40,510 nt of DNA from positions 1 through 40,510 of the IMG/VR virus record IMGVR_UViG_3300032523_000245, one strand, 5' to 3'. Position 1 is the stretch's first letter. Each line of letters opens with the position of its first letter. This document shows positions 34,326 through 39,108 of the stretch, one piece after another. The translations under genes and the position numbers were made by a program. This DNA comes from a virus. The notes below the pieces were generated by a model. The model made no database searches, was not told the DNA's origin, and saw nothing but the letters and a program-made list of their open reading frames with translations.

Positions 34326-34468
34326 AGTTATATCAGAGCAAAGAATGGCTGCATAGAAGGTATGTAGTTCAAAAGAAAACAGTTACAGAGATAGCCAAGG
34401 AGTGTAATGTTTCTGCTATGACTATACAGAGATACCTAGATCAGTTTGGACTAATTAAAAAACGATGA
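34322..34468 (+). CDS. 48-residue helix-turn-helix protein
   Basis: ATG 34322 overlaps the resolvase stop (ATGA), and its own TGA overlaps the methyltransferase start. The 48 residues are nearly all one helix-turn-helix: T-V-T-E-I-A-K-E-C-N-V-S-A-M-T-I-Q-R-Y-L-D. The recognition helix ends in T-I-Q-R-Y, like S-I-Q-R-Y of the protein at 22712. Basic tail K-K-R. A stand-alone DNA-binding module; site unknown. Confidence 0.68.
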   Translation: MKLYQSKEWLHRRYVVQKKTVTEIAKECNVSAMTIQRYLDQFGLIKKR

Positions 34469-35016
34469 GCAAAGACGTATGGCTAGGAGCCAATAAAGAA
34501 ACTGCAGGAGATTTAATACTCAGCGGATATTCTGGAGAGCTTAAAGATATGCCAGTATATAGTGAGGTCAAAGCGCTGTTCAGAAACGGAGCAACAGCAT
34601 TAGATTTTGGTTGCGGGGTAGGAAGAAACTCAGTAGCACTTGCAGAAACATATGACAAGGTAATCTCTTTTGATTTTCCAAATATGATAGATCTAGTCCC
34701 AGAAGAAAATAAACTAAGTAACATATCATACACAACAGACTGGGAGCATGTCAAAGGATTTAAATTTGATACAGTATTGGCAAGCCTAGTATTCCAGCAT
34801 ATTGAAGATTCAGAGTTAGATTCATATCTAAATGATTTGTCTCAAATAGTGGACAGATTAGTTATCCACAGCAGAACATGGATTGATCATTCGGCCTCAC
34901 AGGTATTGCCAATTATAGAAAAATATTTTATAATTGACAGTATAGAGTATTCAAGAGATCCCAACAATCCCGTTGACGATCATTTTATTGCAATATTAAA
35001 TAAAAAGGTGGACTAA
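34465..35016 (+). CDS. SAM-dependent methyltransferase
   Basis: A 183-residue class I methyltransferase with motif I A-L-D-F-G-C-G-V-G-R-N (45-55), the acidic end of beta-2 at D70 (I-S-F-D), and motif IV-like F-D-T-V-L-A-S-L-V-F-Q-H. No D/N-P-P-Y/F motif for N6-adenine or N4-cytosine methylation is visible, so a DNA base methylase is not supported; small-molecule, protein or modified-base precursors are possible substrates. It is followed in a TAATG junction by a modification-associated-like gene. Confidence 0.82.
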   Translation: MSKDVWLGANKETAGDLILSGYSGELKDMPVYSEVKALFRNGATALDFGCGVGRNSVALAETYDKVISFDFPNMIDLVPEENKLSNISYTTDWEHVKGFKFDTVLASLVFQHIEDSELDSYLNDLSQIVDRLVIHSRTWIDHSASQVLPIIEKYFIIDSIEYSRDPNNPVDDHFIAILNKKVD

Positions 35017-35339
35017 TGCTAAAGCCAGTATTTCAAGATACAGATGTATTTGCTTATAATGATCTTTATCTTCACGCAATATCCGCCCCAGCAGGGCATA
35101 AGATATTAAACACATGTCTTGAAATAGCTCAGATGCTAATTGATAAAAATATTTCATACGGCAACTCAGCCCTTGAGCCTGTAAGAATATTTTCAACGGC
35201 GGATTCCACAGAGCAATTAAAGGTAAGAATAGACGATAAACTAAATAGAGTAAAGAATAATCAAGGATATGCTGGAGATAATGATATAGATGATCTCATA
35301 GGCTATCTAATGCTGTATAAAATAGCTAAATCAGGTTGA
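35016..35339 (+). CDS. Nmad1/DUF1599-like protein
   Basis: A 107-residue helical protein with I-L-N-T-C-L-E-I-A, K-N-I-S-Y-G-N-S-A-L-E-P, R-I-F-S-T-A-D-S, V-R-I-D-D-K-L-N-R and D-I-D-D-L-I-G-Y-L-M-L-Y-K-I-A. This order of Y-G-N, R-I-D-D-K-x-x-R and D-D-x-I-G-Y matches the 'nucleotide modification associated domain 1' (DUF1599) family, which is often found with base-modification genes in phages. Acidic residues could bind metal and a nucleotide, as in MazG-like folds. Reaction unknown. Confidence 0.62.
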   Translation: MLKPVFQDTDVFAYNDLYLHAISAPAGHKILNTCLEIAQMLIDKNISYGNSALEPVRIFSTADSTEQLKVRIDDKLNRVKNNQGYAGDNDIDDLIGYLMLYKIAKSG

Positions 35340-35364
35340 TTTTTTAGTCGACTAAGAGTATAAT
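35336..35364 (+). promoter_or_regulatory. Promoter of the packaging block with central palindrome, leaderless start
   Basis: TTGATT at 35336-35341, 17 bases, TATAAT at 35359-35364, then six bases to ATG 35371. The spacer holds the 12-base perfect palindrome TTAGTCGACTAA (35344-35355), a candidate operator between the -35 and -10. Confidence 0.7.
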
Positions 35365-35370
35365 CTAAAC

Positions 35371-35910
35371 ATGTCTGAGATAGAGTTATCCGCCCATTTT
35401 GACCGAATGAACAGAGTAGTGTCAGAATTACTAAAAGGAAGCAATCCCACCCAAATCGCCGCTATAACGGGTTTTAAGAGGGGTGACGTAGTTGACCTTA
35501 TAGATGACTGGAAAAATGTTATTCATAACGACACAGGGGCACGTGAGAGGGCTAAAGAGGCTATCTCAGGAGCAGACCAGCATTATGCAATGCTAATCAA
35601 GGAAGCTTGGAAGACCGTAGAGGATGCCGATCAGGCGGGACAACTAAATGTTAAGGCTACATCCCTAAAGCTAATTGCAGATATTGAAGGCAAAAGAATT
35701 GGAATGCTTCAAGAGGTAGGCCTGCTAGACAATGCCGAACTTGCAAATCAAATTGCAGACACAGAGCGTAAGCAAGATATCCTAGTAAAGATATTAAAAG
35801 AAGTTACAGCGTCTTGCCCTAAATGTAAAATAGAGGTGGCAAAAAGACTTTCACAAATTACTGGAATTGTAGAACCAATTGAGATAATTGAGGAAGTAAA
35901 TGGACCTTAA
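35371..35910 (+). CDS. Terminase small subunit
   Basis: A 179-residue protein just before the large terminase. Residues ~20-50 (N-P-T-Q-I-A-A-I-T-G-F-K-R-G-D-V-V-D-L) form a helix-turn-helix, as in small terminases that bind the packaging site. The middle is helical (oligomerisation), and a C-S-P-K-C-type pair (C-P-K-C, ~150-153) is near the end. No Shine-Dalgarno precedes the ATG; a promoter ends six bases upstream. Overlaps the large subunit by 11 bases. Confidence 0.78.
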   Translation: MSEIELSAHFDRMNRVVSELLKGSNPTQIAAITGFKRGDVVDLIDDWKNVIHNDTGARERAKEAISGADQHYAMLIKEAWKTVEDADQAGQLNVKATSLKLIADIEGKRIGMLQEVGLLDNAELANQIADTERKQDILVKILKEVTASCPKCKIEVAKRLSQITGIVEPIEIIEEVNGP

Positions 35911-37690
35911 TTTTAATGATTTAATTGATATATTAGATGGAGCAGAGTTTGAAGAAACCCCAGTAGATCTAAGAACATTTGTGGTAAATCCAGAGTATCT
36001 TTCTCTGCCCCCACTTTCAGAATTGCAATACCAGCTAATTGAAAAGAGTTCTCAGATATATAAAGAGTCTAGTCTTATTAAATTATTTGGAGAAAAAGAT
36101 GGACAAAGAATATTTAAACAAACATGTAACGAAGTTATAGCACAACTAGGAAAAGGTTCAGGAAAAGATTACTGCTCTACCATATCAGTTGCTTACATTG
36201 TCTACCTGCTTCTTTGTTTGAAAGATCCCGCAGCATATTATGGCAAACCCCCAGGTGACTCAATAGATATCTTAAATATTGCTATTAACGCACAGCAAGC
36301 AAGCAATGTGTTTTTCAAAGGATTTAAAACTAGAATTGAAAGATCTCCATGGTTTGTTGGAAAGTATGAGGCTAAGGCTTCAGAAATGAAATTTGATAAA
36401 GGAATAACAGTTCATTCTGGACACTCAGAAAGAGAAGCATTTGAAGGATATAACGTAATAGCCGTAGTCCTTGATGAGATATCAGGATTCGCAATTGAGA
36501 GCACAAGCGGCAACGATCAGGCTAAAACAGGAGAAGCTATCTATGATATGTATAGAGCCTCAGTTGCATCCCGTTTCCCAGATTTTGGTAAAGTAATACT
36601 TCTTTCTTTCCCAAGATTTAAAAACGATTATATTCAGGCACACTACGAATCAGTAATTGCAGAAAAGGAAGTTGTTATTAGAAGTGAAACAATGAAGATG
36701 GATGACGATCTGCCAGACGGAACGGATGGTAATGAGGTTACTGTTCAATGGGAAGAAGACCATATTAAATCATATCTATACCCAAAAACATATGCTATTA
36801 AAAGACCAACATGGGATGTTAATCCTACAAAAAAAATACAAGACTTTAAAGTAGACTTTTATAGAAACTACATGGACGCCTTAGGTAGATTTGCCTGCAT
36901 GCCACCAGAAGCCGTAGATGCTTTTTTTAAATCAAGAGAGAAAATAGAAAAAGCTTTTAATAACATGAATCTGCCAGTAGATAATTTTGGAAGAATGGAA
37001 GATTGGTTTCAGCCAGAAAAAGATAAAGAATATTTTATTCACGTAGACTTAGCTCAGAAGCACGACCATTGTGCAGTTGCAATGGCACATGTAAATAGAT
37101 GGGTAAATGTAAAAGTAACTAATGAATATTCTCAACCTGCTCCTGTTGTAGAGGTAGATGCAGTAAGATTTTGGACTCCAACTGCAGATAAGTCAGTTGA
37201 CTTTACTGAAGTAAAAGATTACATCTTGTCATTAAAGACAAGAGGATTTAATATCAAGGTGTGCACATTTGATAGATGGAACTCCCACGACATGATGCAG
37301 CAATTGAAACAGTACGGAATTAATACGGAGCTGCTATCTGTTGCTAAAAAACATTATGATGATATGGCAATGATTGTTTCAGAAGAAAGAGTCTCTGGCC
37401 CAGCAATTAAATTATTAATTGATGAGCTATTGCAATTAAGAATTACAAGAGACAGGGTTGACCACCCAAGAAAAGGCTCAAAGGACTTGGCGGATGCAGT
37501 TTGTGGATCAATTTTTAATGCTATAAGTAAATCAAAGCAGGACAAACAAAAAGAAATTCAGATTCATACCTATGATTCTATGAATGATGATAACGATCAG
37601 AAGGATGAAGAGGTTGTTCTTAATATGATTAGAGCACCTAGAATACCGACAGACCTACAAGAAGCAATGGAGAATATGCAAATAATATGA
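35900..37690 (+). CDS. terL: Terminase large subunit
   Basis: A 596-residue packaging motor. ATPase domain: Walker A G84-K-G-S-G-K-D90, Walker B V-V-L-D192-E193. Nuclease domain, RNase H-fold: D383 (H-V-D-L-A), D458 (F-D-R-W-N) and an acidic group near 530 (D-L-A-D-A-V). It cuts concatemers and drives DNA into the prohead. Its location downstream of replication and far from the capsid genes implies that the window is cut at an arbitrary point of a circularly permuted or terminally redundant map, with portal genes beyond the end. Confidence 0.93.
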   Translation: MDLNFNDLIDILDGAEFEETPVDLRTFVVNPEYLSLPPLSELQYQLIEKSSQIYKESSLIKLFGEKDGQRIFKQTCNEVIAQLGKGSGKDYCSTISVAYIVYLLLCLKDPAAYYGKPPGDSIDILNIAINAQQASNVFFKGFKTRIERSPWFVGKYEAKASEMKFDKGITVHSGHSEREAFEGYNVIAVVLDEISGFAIESTSGNDQAKTGEAIYDMYRASVASRFPDFGKVILLSFPRFKNDYIQAHYESVIAEKEVVIRSETMKMDDDLPDGTDGNEVTVQWEEDHIKSYLYPKTYAIKRPTWDVNPTKKIQDFKVDFYRNYMDALGRFACMPPEAVDAFFKSREKIEKAFNNMNLPVDNFGRMEDWFQPEKDKEYFIHVDLAQKHDHCAVAMAHVNRWVNVKVTNEYSQPAPVVEVDAVRFWTPTADKSVDFTEVKDYILSLKTRGFNIKVCTFDRWNSHDMMQQLKQYGINTELLSVAKKHYDDMAMIVSEERVSGPAIKLLIDELLQLRITRDRVDHPRKGSKDLADAVCGSIFNAISKSKQDKQKEIQIHTYDSMNDDNDQKDEEVVLNMIRAPRIPTDLQEAMENMQII

Positions 37691-37941
37691 GCGACTACCA
37701 AGATAAAGCAAAAGAGTGTAAATGTTGTGGAAAACACGTTCCGCTTCCAATAGTTCTTAAAGAATATTTTGGAAACACGGTCTGCCCTACTACATTTGCA
37801 AACATCGTAGAGTATAAAAGAATGTGGATTAGCCTAGGCAAAAGACCACAAGGCAATATCAGAAAGCATTTTTCTGACTATGTTCAACAAATAGTAGAAC
37901 AAACAATTGATAAAAAAGAAGACGGAAGCCTACAGAGCTAA
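37687..37941 (+). CDS. Small Cys-rich protein after terminase
   Basis: An 84-residue protein with C11-x-C13-C14-x2-H17 and C33, a possible zinc site, then a basic aromatic stretch (V-E-Y-K-R-M-W-I) and a charged helix. It starts in an ATGA overlap with the large terminase and so may be made with it. Role unknown. Confidence 0.65.
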   Translation: MSDYQDKAKECKCCGKHVPLPIVLKEYFGNTVCPTTFANIVEYKRMWISLGKRPQGNIRKHFSDYVQQIVEQTIDKKEDGSLQS

Positions 37942-37947
37942 TTGCTG

Positions 37948-37953
37948 TATAAT
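37948..37953 (+). promoter_or_regulatory. -10 box for the gene at 37976
   Basis: TATAAT with no clear -35. Predicted start near 37960, leaving a 16-base leader with GAAGG at 37966-37970 before ATG 37976. Confidence 0.5.
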
Positions 37954-37975
37954 TATATGCAGAAAGAAGGTTGCT

Positions 37976-38308
37976 ATGTTTGAAGATGAGTATGAGGACG
38001 AGCAAGACGGACAGGATCTTTCTGTCTACATGGAAATGGGAGTCATAGAGTTAGAAGGAATGGACGAAAACGGAGAAGCAATTTTCTCTATAAACGAAAG
38101 CGCTAAAATTTTAGCCCCACACTTATGGCAATCTCATATAGACTATGTAGATAAATCTTTAATAGAATTATACGAAGCTGGTTTAGTTAAGGTTGAGTAC
38201 AACGAAGACTTAGAGGCAACCTTTCTTTTGTCCCCAGAAGGACACGCCCTTGCAAAAGAAAAGGGACTAATTGAAATGGATATTAATAGGAATATTCCGA
38301 ACGACTAA
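37976..38308 (+). CDS. Winged-helix-like acidic protein
   Basis: I start at ATG 37976 (110 residues), with GAAGG six bases upstream and a TATAAT before it; an in-frame ATG at 37907 lies inside the previous gene and upstream of the promoter. The N-terminal ~40 residues are acidic (E-D-E-Y-E-D-E-Q-D). The rest, H-I-D-Y-V-D-K-S-L-I-E-L-Y-E-A-G-L-V-K-V then F-L-L-S-P-E-G-H-A-L-A, resembles a winged helix whose 'wing' is L-V-K-V-E-Y. Could be a regulator or DNA mimic; function not shown. Confidence 0.65.
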   Translation: MFEDEYEDEQDGQDLSVYMEMGVIELEGMDENGEAIFSINESAKILAPHLWQSHIDYVDKSLIELYEAGLVKVEYNEDLEATFLLSPEGHALAKEKGLIEMDINRNIPND

Positions 38309-38334
38309 AAAAGACCAAGAGAACAAAAAAATAG

Positions 38335-38340
38335 TATAAT
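38335..38340 (+). promoter_or_regulatory. -10 box for the structured RNA and nuclease
   Basis: TATAAT ends three bases before the first stem of the structured RNA, so the RNA would start at about 38346-38348, within the 5' arm. The -35 is weak: AAGACC at 38311-38316 (18-base spacing). Confidence 0.6.
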
Positions 38341-38343
38341 AAG

Positions 38344-38426
38344 AACCTGCACCCCTTCATCGGGGAGTCGCAGGTTATTCGGGTCGCTACCCGAAGGATG
38401 GACCTGAGTACGTCCGCAAACTGCTC
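38344..38426 (+). ncRNA. Structured RNA or leader element, unassigned
   Basis: An 83-base stretch with 49 G/C in an AT-rich genome and no reading frame. Stems: AACCTGC 38344-38350 with GCAGGTT 38370-38376, enclosing CCCC 38352-38355 / GGGG 38362-38365; TTCGGGT 38378-38384 with ACCCGAA 38389-38395 (loop CGCT); GGAC 38400-38403 with GTCC 38412-38415. The first loop, UCAUC 38357-38361, can pair with GAUGG 38397-38401, a possible pseudoknot. A -10 box precedes it and the nuclease gene follows 21 bases later. No match to a riboswitch or tRNA I know. It is either a cis-acting leader or a small RNA. Confidence 0.72.
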
Positions 38427-38447
38427 ATTTAAAATTTAAGGAGAGTT

Positions 38448-38855
38448 ATGTTCGAGTACAGAGTTAAACAAATTACAAAGGTAGTAGACGGAGACACTAT
38501 TGATGTTGATATTGATTTAGGATTTAGTATTTCTTACTCTCAAAGATTAAGATTAGCTGGCATAGATACACCAGAATCTAGAACAACAGATAAGCTTGAA
38601 AAAACTTTAGGCCTTGAATCAAAAGAGTATCTTAAGTCTAAATTTAAAAATGCTGTATCAATAATTGTAAAAACAGAAAAGCCAGACAGTACAGAGAAGT
38701 ACGGTCGTATTCTTGGATGGGTATACCTTGATGGAAATACAAAGTCTGTTAATGAACAAATGATTGAAGACGGATACGCCTGGGGATACATGGGCGAAAC
38801 TAAGGTTAAAGACTTTGTAGCCTTAGCAGAAAAGAGAAAGAAGAGCGGTAAATAG
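38448..38855 (+). CDS. Staphylococcal-type (thermonuclease) nuclease
   Basis: A 135-residue SNase with all key residues: D21, R35, D40, E43 and R87, the same numbers as in mature staphylococcal nuclease, in V-D-G-D-T-I-D-V-D, L-R-L-A-G-I-D-T-P-E and Y-G-R-I-L-G. It cuts DNA and RNA with calcium. No signal peptide, so it acts in the cell or is packaged; host DNA breakdown or end processing are plausible. AAGGAG at 38438-38443 gives the start. It lies behind a structured leader and is coupled to an FmdB-type protein. Confidence 0.92.
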   Translation: MFEYRVKQITKVVDGDTIDVDIDLGFSISYSQRLRLAGIDTPESRTTDKLEKTLGLESKEYLKSKFKNAVSIIVKTEKPDSTEKYGRILGWVYLDGNTKSVNEQMIEDGYAWGYMGETKVKDFVALAEKRKKSGK

Positions 38856-39037
38856 TGCCGAATTACGAATACTCATGTTCATCCTGCAACAAATCTACAG
38901 AAGTTAACAGAAAGTTTGATGATAAAGAAATAATCCCTCCTTGCCCTTCCTGTGGATATAGAATGACAAGATCCTATGGTGCAGTTGGAGTACAGTTTAA
39001 AGGGTCTGGGTTTTACAAAACAGATAATCCTAAGTAA
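38855..39037 (+). CDS. FmdB-like zinc-ribbon protein
   Basis: A 60-residue protein starting at GTG 38855 in a TAGTG overlap with the nuclease stop. C8-x2-C11 and C30-x2-C33 form the zinc ribbon; M-P-N-Y-E-Y-S-C and the C-terminal S-G-F-Y-K-T-D match the FmdB/CxxC-CxxC regulatory family. Members are thought to act as small regulators or nucleic-acid binders. It is likely translated with the nuclease and may modulate it; that link is inference. Confidence 0.83.
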   Translation: MPNYEYSCSSCNKSTEVNRKFDDKEIIPPCPSCGYRMTRSYGAVGVQFKGSGFYKTDNPK

Positions 39038-39062
39038 CTAAACTAATTTAAATATACATACG

Positions 39063-39098
39063 TGATATAATCTTCATGTAACAAAAATTTTGTTGCAT
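39063..39098 (+). promoter_or_regulatory. Extended -10 promoter and leader hairpin of the secreted protein
   Basis: TATAAT at 39066-39071 with TG at 39063-39064. The predicted start (~39078) lies within ATGTAACAA (39076-39084), which pairs with TTGTTGCAT (39090-39098), one T-G wobble. GGAG at 39099-39102 follows, then TTG 39109. The repeat resembles the one at 21701-21723. Confidence 0.55.
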
Positions 39099-39108
39099 GG
39101 AGACCCAA

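Noticed and set aside
34465-35016. DNA adenine or cytosine methylase of a restriction-type system
   Set aside because: No D/N-P-P-Y/F or P-C motif and no target recognition domain; only the generic SAM-binding motif is seen.
38344-38426. tRNA, glutamine riboswitch or hammerhead ribozyme for the structured RNA
   Set aside because: No acceptor stem or T-loop GTTCRA motif; no conserved glutamine-riboswitch core; CTGAGTA is not the hammerhead CTGANGA and no GAAA partner is present.
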